Of a stretch of DNA of 64,000 bases, positions 1-12,069 are shown piece after piece (position 1 is the stretch's first letter; every line of letters starts with the position of its first letter). Below the pieces are notes generated by a model, which did not search any database, was not told the DNA's origin, and saw nothing but the letters and a program-made list of their open reading frames with translations. This stretch comes from Kwoniella bestiolae CBS 10118 (lineage: Eukaryota; Basidiomycota; Tremellomycetes; Tremellales; Cryptococcaceae), in assembly GCF_000512585.2 (NCBI RefSeq), contig NC_089245.1:806001-870000 (forward strand), read 5' to 3'. The position numbers and the translations under genes are program-made.

Positions 1-1641
1 CCGGTGTCGTACTAGATGGTCGTTTGGGTAATGGTATACCAGCCCCAGGTGAGGGTTGTCCAGATGAAGTACTACTATCCAGCGAGGTGGTTTGGAGGGC
101 AGATAAACTAGAGATGGAAGTATGACTTGCCCTCCTTCCTGGTAATCCAGTCAGGGGATTGATCACATCACTGACCACGCTGGCTCTTCTTTCTCTCTCC
201 TTCGCGGCTGATCCACTATTGGCGGCGAAATTCGAACTCGTCGATAGCTTGGGTGAAGGGAGGGTGACGTTCGATGGAGTTCGAGGTCTTGAGACGGGTT
301 GTTGATCTAGGATATGATCCATCATGTGTTCTCTTACTGCTAGGTGTCTTCTGCACATCTTACATCGGATCTTACGTCGACTGTTACCCCCCGGTGTGGG
401 TGGGTTGGAAGCGGTCGGCGTCATGGGATACTTGGCCATGTGGTCGATTACGGGTGCACCACCATCTCCATCTGAATATCAACGGTCAGCTCTGAACTGC
501 GCAAGGTAGAACGCTAGAGGTGCGGCTTACTCATGAATTGCGAAGCGGTCCTTTCCATATAGAACCTTCTTGTGGATTTATCCTTGAGCGATACCCTTCC
601 ATCGGCATTATAGAACAATCCAAGTTGGTGCCAGAACGTTTCAGAGGGGCTACACGAAACACACAAGCAGTCAGTCTTTCTTATCGTTGGTGTCGGTTAA
701 GGCGAATGACTCACTCAACAACAGGTCGTTTCTCCCTGAGCGCAACAACAGCCTGAACAGGATCCAGGTCATACTCCCTCATCAAGTACGCAACTACGAC
801 AGTCGCACTCCTGCTCATACCCGCTTGACAATGTACAAGTACACCTCCATTCTTGGGTTCACCGGCCAGCTTTGATATTCTTGGATCTCTCTCGATTTTG
901 ATCTCTTCATTTAATTCTTGTGATTTTTCTCTGAGCTCCAGGATCGACTGGATCCATGCTACGCATGATGGCAGGTGGGTGAGGATATCTGTATCGGCGG
1001 AATCGTCGATTTCAAGTGGGTAGACTGAGAATTCGGGGGAGAATTGAAGGGCTGGTCTGAGGAGGGAGAGGATGTTTGTCTGGAAGAGGAGGTATCGTGA
1101 TCAGCTAGAATACAAGTATACACGGACTGAGAGAATATTGAAGAAAGGAACGTGGGGGATCTCAAATGTTCGACAGAACAAGACTCAACAGCCCGATTTA
1201 TCAAGAGGTACAACTCACAATACCCCTCTGCTGCAGCCCCTCGACATCCATAGCAGCCACCAAATCCCCGATCCACAGCCCATCCACAACCTCCTGCAAA
1301 TGCACCACCTCCCCATTCCCATCCCTCCTGTCCTTCCCCCTAGGAGAAACAGGCGACAACTCATCATCCGTATCCTCATCCGTCATAATCACATCCTCCT
1401 GCATATTATGCTGTTCGAGATACCCCGATTCCTCCGGATCGTCCGCGAACCTCGCGTATTGTTCTAGTCTCTTAGCGGCAGCCTGGAGGGAGCCTGTGGA
1501 ATTGACCTCGCGATAGACGTCGTCGACCGCATCGTCGTCTGCCTTGGTGGCGTCTGAGGGGGGGTCGTCTTGCAGGTTGGAGTAGGACCGGCCGGGGAGT
1601 TTGGGGCGGGGGCGGGATTTGATCTGGATTTCTGTAGGCAT
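1..1641 (-). CDS. YVH1: Dual-specificity phosphatase Yvh1 (3' end outside window)
   Basis: Exons read as 1641-1219, 1079-715, 649-531 and 471 to beyond position 1, so the C-terminus is missing. Exon 1 ends in a DSP-type segment (VVDGLWIGDLVAAMDVEGLQ). The catalytic loop HCQAGMSRSATVVVAYLM follows near residue 225 (HCx5R signature with nucleophilic Cys and phosphate-binding Arg). A later Cys/His segment, KIRCKMCRRHLAVREHMMDH, is the start of the C-terminal zinc-binding domain that separates Yvh1 from other small DSPs. In yeast, Yvh1 releases Mrt4 from pre-60S ribosomes so that the P-stalk can assemble, mainly through the zinc domain; the phosphatase activity also affects growth and sporulation. 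After the zinc motif the frame stays open through a Ser/Thr/Pro-rich linker to the window edge, longer than in yeast. Identification rests on the DSP plus zinc combination. Confidence 0.9.
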
Positions 1642-2697
1642 GGTGGGTGGTGGGTCGATTCGTGGTTACGAGAAAGAAAGAGGTGTAAGAGCGAAGGAGA
1701 CGAGGAAGATGGGTGAATGCGAAGATACAATACAAGTGAATGTGAGGATTGTCCAATTGAATAGCACCAACAAGCCTTTCGAGTACAGTCAATCAATCTA
1801 CTGAATTGAACGAATGTGGTCAATTCGACTTTTGACGTAATTGAGCCGAAGCAACAATGTGATCCCCTTGTTTGTGAACGAGTGATTGAATGGCCCTGAC
1901 GCGCCGAAGAGTCCAGTGCGGGAAGAGAACAGTGTCCGCTGAAGTAAGGGAGAAGGTATGTACGACGTAGACAGTGGTGAAGAAGAGGAATAGTTGATAG
2001 TCAACGTCCAGGTGACAAACGTTACTGGCACCGGTGACTGAGCTGAGTTCCGAAAATAAATTTGGTGCCGCAAGTGTAACTTGTCCGTTGTGACAAATGA
2101 CACTCAGACACTCAAATGATATATCTACGAAGCGGGAGGTGGACGATGAAGAGAAGGAGAAGAGCATGCACCTCGAGCGTTTGCGTGCAACTCAGGCTAC
2201 TATATAGTATTTCTTAGAAGAACAAGGCAAACACATCACTGCCTTTGAACCAGAACAAAAGAAGGGAACTATCTATGATATCGATCTCATAAACGTTGAT
2301 TGAAATATGCGTCACTTGCCCATTTTTTGTATATTCCGATCCGATCGGTGGTGAGTGCGAGGGGAATGGGTGGGAGAGGTGACCTCTTAGTGAGTGTTCT
2401 CACGATCCGGATCTCACCATCATAAATCAGGCCGACAGAAGGGGATGTCCCAAACGGACGATCTTCGAATGACGCAAGGAACAAAATCCTTCCTATTCCG
2501 ATCCCACTCGAAAGAAATCAGGTAGAACGAGAGATACGCCGAGAAAATGCAATTCATTTCATTGTCATTTTGTTGCTACTCCCCAACTACATTCTATTCA
2601 ACCAGATCCTTATCTAGATATTTGACTTATACACCTTCTGTATACATCACACATCACGGCACATTAGCACAATTCAATTTCGATAGGGATCATACAA
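1642..2697. other. Intergenic, YVH1 upstream and ATP5 downstream
   Basis: About 1.05 kb between the YVH1 start and the ATP5 stop, both on the minus strand. It must hold the YVH1 promoter and the ATP5 3' region. Only short open frames without codon structure or splice sites are present, and I see no RNA gene. Confidence 0.5.
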
Positions 2698-3798
2698 TCA
2701 CTCACGAGTGAGAGCAGCGTTGAATCGGTTGACCTTGGAAGAAGCTGAGAGGTCGATGGACTTGTCTCCGAAGTCGACGAGGAGACCACCGAGGACTGAT
2801 GGGTTGACCTGTGGAGGGAGGGTAGTTAGCATTTGACTGGCAATACTATTTTTGACAACTATCCAATCCCTCCTTCTTTCTTGTACGCTGCTTTGTTGAC
2901 TCCTCGCAACATCACAATGAACGAACATTCCACCATGAATATCCCTCCATATCCTGTCTTCCTCTGTACTTCTCATCTACACTTGCCACACAAGAAAACA
3001 ACCACTCACCCGGTTAACGACCTTCAAAGTCTTCCCCTTAGCAATCTCAGTCCCTTGCAAAGCCTTATCAACCCTGTTCAAAGCCTTGTTATCTAATGGC
3101 TCAGCGGAGGTGACGGTAACCTCGAGTTCACCCCTGTAAGCAGAGATGAGAGACCCGAAATCTTGGAACACCTTGGGAGCGGAGGAGAGTCGGCCGTTCT
3201 CTGAGAGTACGGTCAGGAGGTTGAGGAGGATGGGGGAAGAACCGGAGGGAACGACTGAGGAGAGTGCTTTGGTTCGTTCGGAGGCGGAGAGGGTTGGGTT
3301 TTCTGGAGAGTGGGTGGGTGGGGGAAAGTTAGCATTGTTGTGAACGTATATATCAGGTTAATCCAATGGTACCCGAAGTTTACCTGTCCTTTCTTGAAGG
3401 ATGGATTATAGTGCTAGTGATGGATTATTTGAGGAGACGATACCCACGGATGAAAGCAGAGACCTTGGCATCCTCCTTGATCTTCTTGTCGAACGCCTCG
3501 ATATCCTTAGCCAGACTCTCCAAATCCTTAGGAGACTTCTTCAAAGCAGCAAGGTAAGTTGAGGTAGCGTAAGTACCGGTGAGGGAGTTGAGCTGGATAG
3601 GGGCCTATTTGAGTCAGACAAGATATGTCAGTATATACATATATCATATATGACGATTTTGGAGATTTGTTGACGATATGTTGGATATTGTCATTGCAAG
3701 ATAGACCACACGGCCGAAAGATTGAGTATCAAACCCACCTTGACAGCTTGAGCGGTAGCGTTACCTCTTGAGAGGACAGACCTCATAGCGGAAGCCAT
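2698..3798 (-). CDS. ATP5: Mitochondrial ATP synthase OSCP subunit (subunit 5)
   Basis: Four exons, 3798-3739, 3604-3448, 3302-3010 and 2808-2698, give about 206 residues, the usual OSCP length (yeast Atp5 is 212). The N-terminus MASAMRSVLSRGNATAQAVK is Arg/Ala/Ser-rich without acidic residues, as expected for a mitochondrial presequence. The next exon, APIQLNSLTGTYATSTYLAA, matches the start of the conserved OSCP helical domain. The C-terminus (NPSVLGGLLVDFGDKSIDLS) is the OSCP signature that contacts the peripheral stalk. The protein joins F1 to the stator stalk of complex V in the inner membrane. Exon phases all agree. HAP2 lies divergently upstream. Confidence 0.95.
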
Positions 3799-4500
3799 TT
3801 TTGCGATTGTTGGTGAGTTGAGTGGGGAGTAGAGGGTAGGTAAGGGTGAGTTATATACTATATAATCGTATATGTCGAATTGACAGCTTAAGCCAGTGAG
3901 CAGCAACCATCAAGCAGTAGGCAGTGAGCAGCGAGTGGTAGTAGCTCATACATCTCACGGAACGGTCCACTCCCTTATAAAGGACATAACAAATAACACC
4001 GTCGGGATATCCAAAAGTGGCATATATACTTCCGGTTAAACCGTTAACCCCCCAAGAACATACACGTGGCCCGCCGGTTCCATCCGAGGCTAGGTTTTTT
4101 GTTTTCATCTTTCTTTTGGGATTTTCGGACGAAGCGAGCTAAGAGCTAAAGAGAGCATCATCAATCCCATCACTAGTACTAGCTCATTCTCATTCTCGCT
4201 TATATAAAAGAGGAGCATCAAAAGGAATATAACCATAATCATACATCTCATATATATATCATATCAATACCCAATCATCATCATATCCCATATTGGCCAC
4301 CTCACTTTATCTTATCGATACCTCTTTTCTTGGTTATACCATCTCATTCACATCGATCGATCAACATCATCAACAACCTCATTTTAGATATATCCGAAGT
4401 ATTCGGTTCTACAGCAGCAACATCATAACTCTCCCATCACCACGAGTCATCGGACACTAATACTGATATTCTCGGTCAACCGATCACTCCTACCACCACC
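3799..4500. promoter_or_regulatory. Divergent promoter region ATP5/HAP2
   Basis: About 700 bp between two divergent starts. A TATATAAA stretch lies at 4201-4208 in the HAP2 direction, suggesting a HAP2 leader of roughly 250-270 nt. CCAAT occurs at 4271-4275 and its complement ATTGG at 4292-4296, downstream of that TATA. The last 200 bp before HAP2 is rich in CATCA repeats, typical of leaders here. Use of any of these elements is inference. Confidence 0.5.
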
Positions 4501-5621
4501 ATGAGCACCACCTTACCTTTGTTCTCCCTTTTACCCAATAACGGCGGATCGTACCCTCCCAGTCCGACTTTCTCAGATCCAAGTTTCTCGACGGGGTATG
4601 ATGCGGGATTTGATCTGAAGAATGGAGGTGAGTTGGGTTTGACTAGCTTGTGCATCTCATCAAACGTGTCAATGATCCTAGCCTCTTATTCATCTCTAAC
4701 GATTTTTTGTTCTCGTGATCATCCATGACACAACTTACTTTGGGTACATAAAGCTAACGAGCGATATTGTCCAACAGGCCTAGGGAACTACAATTTCCCC
4801 ACTCCACCTCAAACATCCAATACACCCTCAACATCCTCCTTCTCCTCGCGACACCATTACCCCCAACTAATCCCACCAAACTTTACCAACTCCTCCCCTT
4901 TTCCAGGCGGTACACCCGAAGTGGACGATCCCACCTCCTCATTCCTGGATCTAGATCTGAGTCAACCTGGACCATCAACGTATCACCATGCCATACCTCA
5001 CTCTCATCACGGTACAAGTACGAGCAATTCCGGATCCTTCATTCTGGACGGGGACGAGTATCTGCACGATCACGATGATGAGGTTGAGCTTGGAGGCGAT
5101 GGGAATGAAGATGAGTTGGTTAAGATTGAAAATCAAGATGGGAGTGAGGGGCATAATGGTACCTTCGATGAGGAGCGAGAAGGAGATGGAGAAGTGGATA
5201 ATGAGGAACCGCTGTATGTTAATGCGAAGCAGTATCATAGGATATTGAAGCGGCGGTTGGCAAGGGCGAGGTTGGAGGAGCTGAATAGGTTGGTCAGATC
5301 TAGGAAGGTGAGTCTTGACAGAGTCTATCTAATCTATGGCTATATTCTTACCATGCCATGTCGCCTTATAAAATGAAGGAAGGGACGGAGCTAACAGACT
5401 GGACTGGGTTACAGCCATACCTACACGAATCAAGACATCGTCATGCCTGTTCCAGACCACGAGGTAAAGGCGGGCGATTCCTCACTGCCGAAGAGATCGA
5501 GCAGATGAAGAAGGACGAGGAGAACAAACTTGATAATGAGAATGATAATGGTGGATCCGTAGTCAGTGGGGAAGGTGATTCAGCCTCTGGTACAGGATCG
5601 GGTATGATCACTCCGGCGTAA
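4501..5621 (+). CDS. HAP2: CCAAT-binding factor subunit Hap2 (NF-YA)
   Basis: Exons 4501-4627, 4778-5307 and 5415-5621 give about 287 residues. The NF-YA core starts near residue 185: EEPLYVNAKQYHRILKRRLA is the Hap3/Hap5-binding helix. The DNA-binding half, PYLHESRHRHACSRPRGKGG, starts exactly at exon 3, so the last intron falls between the two subdomains. The N-terminal half is Ser/Pro/Thr-rich, then acidic (Asp/Glu/Gly before the core), a plausible activation region. Hap2 supplies the sequence-specific contact of the Hap2/3/5 complex at CCAAT boxes and controls respiratory and iron-linked genes in fungi. The core is unmistakable; the start is the first ATG after a CATCA-rich leader. Confidence 0.96.
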
Positions 5622-6833
5622 GAGAACGGTCATATATATCATATAATTGAACTGTATCTCATTCACATCAACCTATCATATATCGTCTCCTGTATCATCC
5701 TATATTATTGTATCGTCTCCTTCACCAGTATATACCATGTATACATCTTACCTTTACCTTTGCCATGATTGTAGTTCTCTTTCCTTCCTATTCAATCGTC
5801 ACGTAGAATCCTCTTGTAGAGCACATGCCATAGATGTCATTCATGCGAGTATTCACATCGCATCCGTCATTCTCTCTGCTCTCATATGACAGGACACTCC
5901 GTGAAATCCTTGTCGTGCATCAATGACCAGATGGCGTTCTTCTTTTCCCATGCTGAAGCCAGTAAATTAAATGGCCGACGATGATGGTTCGAATCTCTCG
6001 TCAGCAAAGACATTGAACCGGATTAACCGGTTCTATTCGGATAAGTCGTTGGCGAACAAGCACAGGCCCCGGTTGACCAGTCCCATAACGCAAAGCAAAG
6101 CTCTTGTTGAGCTTGACAATGCGAGTACATTCTGTACCGTGGCATATCTCTAGTTGGTAAACAAAGCCCTCTTAAGAATATACTCTTCAGGCATTACATT
6201 ACTATCAGTGAATGTGTTTGTCAGATTAGGTAAATGCGCCTTCAGCAGCTCACTCGGCACTCATCTGCTAAACCGCTCGAACCTCGCAGATACGAACAGA
6301 TTCATAGCGTGAACATCGCGATGTGTATGAGAGCTAGGGCTTTGGCAATACCCAGTATCAGTTACCAAGCTGTGCGGTGAATGGCCTGTACCAACGATGT
6401 GCTGTTTATACGGTCCAGGAGCATGCATTCGGTACCTGAATTGAAATTACCTGAAAGATGAAGATTGAAATTTGCCACTCGCGGACATTGCCACTTTTAC
6501 ACTCCACTCCCAAATTGACTAGTACTGGAATTCGACTTCTTGTCTTGGTAACCAAGCAAACACACACACTGCACATAGTCAGCACTGTCTCACCGTCTCA
6601 TTCCCATTCACTCCATCTTCTTCTTTTCACCTCTTCTATCTATCCTTCTCTTCCTCCTTCTCTTCCTCCTTTCTTCACCTTTTATACCTCATCCTCACCC
6701 TCATCCTATTATCCATACCTCGCTCGACCTCAACCTCGACCTCTTTCTCATTCCCCAAATCCGACCTCTTTCTCAACCTAACCCACCAACCCCTCTCAAG
6801 TCTCTTAACCTTAAATCTCCTCCCTTATTCACA
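5622..6833. other. Intergenic between HAP2 and the KH gene
   Basis: About 1.2 kb. It starts with a pyrimidine-rich HAP2 3' region. A 60-codon open frame at 5971-6153 (+), starting MADDDGSNLSSAKTLNRINR, has no recognisable domain and no strong support. From about 6590 to 6830 the + strand is a C/T-rich tract, typical of the promoter and leader of a highly expressed gene here. No RNA gene was recognised. Confidence 0.45.
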
Positions 6834-8404
6834 ATGGCTGAAATCGCTCCTGGTAAGTCAAGTGTGTCTGGTATTTGGAACAAGTCTCGTCATCGTCTAT
6901 CGTCTCTGTTCTTGATCTCGACCTCTGCCCGCTTCCTACATTAGTCCTTCTTCCACTCCTTCTCCTTCTCCCACTCCTTCTCCTTCTCCTCCCTCTTTCC
7001 CAAGTCTTTACCATCTCCTTCCTTTCGATCCCATCGTATCATCATGTAATACTCTAATGTCCGTGCTAACTTAATTCCGCGCATTCTCATTCTCCCCCAA
7101 CATCTACTGTCGACGCCCTCATCAATTCCTCGCACCGATAAAAGACCAAGTCTCCCCAAGACCTCCCAAGAGGCTACCGTCCCCCCCGCCACCTCCCCCA
7201 CCAACAATGCCTCCGCCGCCCTCAATGAAAACGGTGATCACCCCCTCTCCCTTCGTTCCCTCGTATCAACCAAGGAGGCAGGTATCATCATTGGTAAAGC
7301 CGGAGCGACCATCGCCCACATCAGGAACCTCACCGGCGTCAAAGCGGGAGTATCAAAAGTTGTACCAGGTGTACAAGATCGTGTATTCTCCGTTTCCGGT
7401 GATCTTGAGTCCGTCTCATCAGCCTATGCTGAGGTCGCTAGACTCCTCCTTGAAACTCCCCTTTCGGACTCTTCCCTCCCCCCTCCTCCCGTCGGATCCT
7501 TCACTTCTATCAGACTTTTGATCTCCCACAACCTTATGGGTACAGTCATCGGTAGATCAGGATTGAAGATCAAGCAGATTCAAGATCTCTCCGGAGCCCG
7601 TATGGTCGCCTCCAAAGAGATGTTACCCCAATCTACTGAACGGGTCGTAGAGGTGCAAGGATCAGTAGATGCTATCAAAACTGCCGTTGCGGAGATCGCT
7701 AAGTGCCTTCAAGAGGATTTCGACCGAGGAGCCGGTACCGTCCTCTACCATCCTGGTGCGGCTGGTGATGCTGGTGTACTTGCGGGTGGATTGGGTGCCC
7801 AAGCTGTCACTGGACCCACTGGAGGTATTAGAAGGACCTCGGTCGCAGCGGGTTTCGGTAATCCCTTCCCTACTGGTGAGAGAAGGGGTTCGGCCGTTCC
7901 TAGAGCTTCTATCTCTGGTGTTGCTGGGGCTGGTGCTGCTGCCGCGGCGGATAGAAGACAATCTGAGAACCCCATCATCAACTTGAACGACCCCAACCTT
8001 AGAACTCAGAACATCTCTATTCCTAGTGATATGGTCGGTTGTATCATGTGAGTGGACGCAACAACGGGAATGACAAATCCGTACATGTGCTGACTTAACG
8101 CTTTGTGTATAGTGGTCGAGGTGGTTCCAAGATTACTGAAATCAGAAGACTCTCCGGTTCAAGAATCTCTATTGCCAAAGTCCCTCACGACGAGACTGGC
8201 GAGAGAATGTTCACCATTCAAGGTACTCCCGAATCTACCGAGAGGGCCTTGATGCTCCTCTACTCTCAACTCGAATCTGAGAAAGAGCGACGTGGGTGTC
8301 TGTTTCTTCCGCTCTCTGCTGATCTGGTATGTATGGTGCAGAGCTGACGAGATATTCCATAAATAGGAGTCAACCAAAACCAAGATGGTGCCGAGGCTGC
8401 TTAA
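6834..8404 (+). CDS. Triple KH-domain RNA-binding protein (PCBP/Hek2/Rnc1-like)
   Basis: Read as exons 6834-6852, 7171-8047, 8113-8291 and 8367-8404, about 370 residues. Three KH domains are visible: KH1 near 38-100 with the GxxG loop GKAG, KH2 near 119-188 with GRSG, and KH3 near 285-358 with GRGG, the last split by intron 2 (VGCI-IGRGGSKITEIRRLSG). A Gly/Ala-rich linker separates KH2 and KH3. This order is that of PCBP/hnRNP K proteins, yeast Hek2/Pbp2 and fission yeast Rnc1, which bind C-rich mRNA and control stability or localisation. The 3' exons fit cleanly. The first exon (MAEIAP) and the 318-nt first intron are less certain: the acceptor at 7170 was chosen because it restores phase. 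Which orthologue this is cannot be settled by eye. Confidence 0.85.
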
Positions 8405-9456
8405 TTGCACTCTCGCTCCTCTTCTGTCGCTCACATCCCGCTCCACCCTGTTCATATCCCATTTCTTTTTCCTTTCGCCCGTCTCAAATTTCCTGTCGTC
8501 CGTCTTTCTCAACAAAATAACATAAAACACCCTGATAATGTCTATTCACAACTCGCCGTCATTTCCGCCTCTTTCTCAAACCTTTATTCGTTCTGGTATT
8601 TCATCTTTGATGGATCTACCTCTTCCCCTCTATCTGCTATATGATCTTACTCTGAGTGCATCTTGTAGAGATGAATAGGGGTGGGGATGATTTTTTCAAA
8701 GTGAATTATCGTATCGATTGAATATATATCTTTTTTGGAATATATATACAAGAAGTTTTATCTATAAGACATACTCTGGTATAACTTTACTGAATGAAAT
8801 GCGACTATACTCGTATCATCTGTGTAATGCTTGTGATTCTGTGGGATGTATATGGTGTGTGGTGTATGATGAGGTATGGTAGATATATATGCATCCACTT
8901 CATATACATTGTTGAGTAACGAGTGAGCCCATACGCTATTAGCTATATACAGTATGGTCTAATTTGTATGGGGCATGGTGATATCCCCACGGTTATAACC
9001 ACAAGCTAAGCACCGGTTAATAGCAGAGTGATCGCGTTGTTCCGGGAGTGAAAGACAAAGACTGAACCACATCATCATACACAACATACAACGATACAAC
9101 ATTGCTCTTAATGCATCAGTAATTATACATTGGGACCATACCCATCTACCAGTCAGAAGCACGTATCAATATCCGCCGAAGCGACATTTGACGAAGTACG
9201 ACACGAACATTTACACGTATACGTACACCCTGTCCAACTCTGTTCTTCGATAATCATATCATCTTTATAGTTCTGCCCCTATCTTTATCTCTGGCCGGAC
9301 AACAATCTTGACTCTGGATCATGATATAGCATACATAGGATAAATCGAATCAAGGTAAGCACCTTTCTCTTAATTCTCTACACTCCCAGGTTTCTCACGT
9401 TTCCACCTGTTCATCAAGTCTATACTGCTGACATAGAGTCACATCCGCAAATACAG
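8405..9456. other. Intergenic and NEM1 leader with probable 5'-UTR intron
   Basis: The first part is the AT-rich 3' region of the KH gene; no coding signal is seen. At the far end, a GTAAGC donor at 9355, a GCTGAC branch site near 9428 and an acceptor CAG at 9454-9456 define a likely 102-nt leader intron that ends on the base before the NEM1 ATG. Confidence 0.5.
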
Positions 9457-11634
9457 ATGAACACCCTAAGTCGACTAGACTATTACTTCTCATCTCTCAT
9501 CTCCATACCCCTCCGCTCTTCTTCCTCTCCCTCTTCGTCAAAACCACCACTCGGCAGGACACTTACACCCCTCCCTCCATCCTCCGGATCTAATCCCCTA
9601 TCCACACCAAGACTATCCAATCTCCCTCCCACACCTCGATCCAAACGGCGATACCGCTCTTCCCCCTCCTCCTCGTCCAATATATCCAATGGCGGGAATG
9701 GTAGACGTCGTAAAGTGCCCACAACCTACTCCTCCATCAAGGTGCCCCCACCGACTACACCGCTCATATTCCGCATAGCCCTCGTGCTGTGGTCTATCCT
9801 CCTATCTTTCTGGCGAAGTTTGGTAGGTGAGACCCGATCGGGGAGGAGTCGGAGTAGGTCTAGGTATAGACAAAAACTTAAGAATCAGATATCCAATGGT
9901 GGTGGTGTGGGGGTAGGGGTGTTGAGGGAATTGGGCGAGAGTCTGATGGTTTCTGCTGGTATCTCTTTACCCGAACCTGAGGAATCAGGTAAGACCGACG
10001 GAGAAGCAGAGGTCGAAGGATCAAGTAGCGAGGTCGAACATGAGGGAGAGACCGAACAGGAAGAGGAGCCGGAAGATTGGATAGATCCGCTGGTTACGAG
10101 GGCACCTGCAAATCAAGATTCCCTGGATGTGCCCCCGCCAGGTGAAGATGATTTTGCGGTAGCGAGTATACAAGATCACGATGCGGAGCGAGAAAGGGAG
10201 AGGGAGAGGAAGAATTTCACTTTTAGATTGAAATCTGCTCCTCCTTCATCAACATCATCTGACGATACAGATAAACCAACACCACCTCCTCTGAACCATC
10301 GACAGAGTCTCACAAACCTTCAGAAACCCATCACTTCCCCTCCACCTTCTATACTTTCCAACCCTACGTCTAAAACTACCAAAGTCGATGACAAGGACCA
10401 ACCCGAGCCTCAGACCAAGCAAACTAGGAAATCCGGTATCCTAGCCAATCCCATATCCACCTCAATCCTCGACCCATCCGTCCCAGCTCCTATCAAGAAG
10501 AACGATTCCCTAATCTTCCGTAAACCCCCTTCAACCTCTTCCTCCAACGGCGGTCCAATCCCCAAAATCCCCAGAATGAACATTACCACACCCTTCCATC
10601 TTCAGAAAACCTTGATTTTAGATCTGGACGAGACGCTCATTCATTCTACGTCGAGACCTCTGATTGGGGCTGGGTCGTCTGGCGGCGGAGGGATACTCGG
10701 GTTGAGCTTGACGGCACTGACGAATAGTGGGAAGAATAGGGGTAAGGGGAGTAGTAGGGAGGGACATTCGGTGGAAGTTGTTTTGAATGGGAGATCGACG
10801 ATGTATCATGTTTATAAGAGGCCTTATGTGGATCATTTCTTGAAGAAGGTGAGTTTGGGTTTGGTTTTTGGGTGTTGCTCCATGTCCTTTGGATATCAGC
10901 CTGCGAGCCTCTTCTCAACGGTCAACCGTCTTGACGATGCTACTGCTTCTCCTCTCTTACACGTACTCGTTCCTATCTTATCGCATCATTGTCCGTCCAA
11001 TCATAGAAGCAGGCTATACTATCTCTCCATCCCCATGAGATGACATTCCCTTGCTCATTGCTGACCCCTATTCGTGAGCAGGTCGCATCATGGTACACCC
11101 TCGTGATCTTCACAGCCTCCATGCCAGAGTATGCCGACCCCGTTATCGAATGGCTCGACGCCGGGCGGAACCTATTCGCGAAGAGACTGTACAGGGAGTC
11201 GTGCCATTTACAACCCAATGGGAGCTATATCAAGGACCTGGCGTTGGTCGAGAAGGATCTCAGTAGGGTGTGCTTTATGGATAATAGTCCGGTGAGCTAT
11301 AATTGGAATAAGGGTGAGTTGGCTTTTCATTTTCACTTTGTATTGGATTCATAAATGAGATCAAAGAGTGAAAAGGGGATTTGGCTCGTCCTTGTCCTTG
11401 TCCATGTCCACCAATTCAATCAATCAAGTTCTCACAACGTTCCCCTTCAATCCTAGATTCCTACCTCTCATTGCTAATCTGATTGTTCCACACAACACAG
11501 CCAACGCCCTGCCCATCGAAGGATGGACCTCTGACCCGAACGACGAAGCCCTCCTTCAGTCCATACCTGTATTAGATAGTCTGCGGTTCGTCAATGACGT
11601 GAGGAGGGTACTGGGTATAAGAGGATTTACTTGA
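9457..11634 (+). CDS. NEM1: Nuclear envelope HAD phosphatase Nem1 (lipin phosphatase catalytic subunit)
   Basis: Exons 9457-10848, 11082-11313 and 11501-11634 give about 585 residues. A hydrophobic segment near residues 101-120 (PLIFRIALVLWSILLSFW) fits the Nem1 membrane anchor. A long Ser/Pro/acidic linker follows. The FCP1-type catalytic domain begins near residue 385 with LILDLDETLIHS (DxDxT nucleophile motif) and continues with YHVYKRPYVDHFLKK, WYTLVIFTASMPEYADPVIE and FMDNSPVSYNWNKANALPIE. The spacing and the ending (WTSDPNDEALL to RRVLGIRGF) match Nem1 rather than Psr1/Fcp1. Nem1 with Spo7 dephosphorylates lipin Pah1 at the ER/nuclear envelope and shifts lipid flux to triacylglycerol. 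An insertion after the DxDET motif is noted under findings. Confidence 0.92.
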
Positions 11635-12069
11635 TTTGTCTTACATCTCGAATGAACATTGGATCATCTGAATTTTGGATTTCGATGATCTCGGGATGGG
11701 GTCGAATAATCTCATGCATAGACGTTTTATATATATCTAGATTACAGCATGGTGGTTACTATATAGCATGTAAAGATGTATAATTCTTCGATGCTGCATC
11801 TAGGTCTAGGTTTCGGTGAGAACAAGAACGAAATTCGCGAGATTACAAGAGTCGGGTAAGCACACGAAGATGCATATTGTTGGTACAGGTTATAGAGGAT
11901 GTACTAAACGTAAGAGAAGAGCATTATTATACAATACAATACAATAGAAATCAATGTTTCCTACCCATATACACAAGTCTAACTCTACACCATGGTGCTT
12001 CTTGCTACAACACCGTCTCCGCCTTTCAGTAGGAAATAACACCCAAGACCTCTCCATGGTGATTCGCAC
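11635..12069. other. Convergent 3' intergenic region
   Basis: 435 bp between the NEM1 stop and the TMEM135-like stop. AT-rich with TATATAT and ACAATACAATACAATA runs, consistent with two facing 3' ends. No gene seen. Confidence 0.4.

Noticed and set aside
5985..6000. GGTTCGAATC resembling a tRNA B box
   Set aside because: The flanking bases do not form a T stem and no A box or acceptor stem lies at the right distance; the same applies to GGGTTCGAA near 30643.
5971..6153. 60-codon ORF between HAP2 and the KH gene
   Set aside because: No domain, no splice signals and no support beyond an ATG; kept only as a note in the intergenic entry.
9483..9722. 79-codon minus-strand ORF over the NEM1 N-terminus
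   Set aside because: Antisense to a well-supported coding exon with Ser/Pro-rich codons that leave the other strand open.
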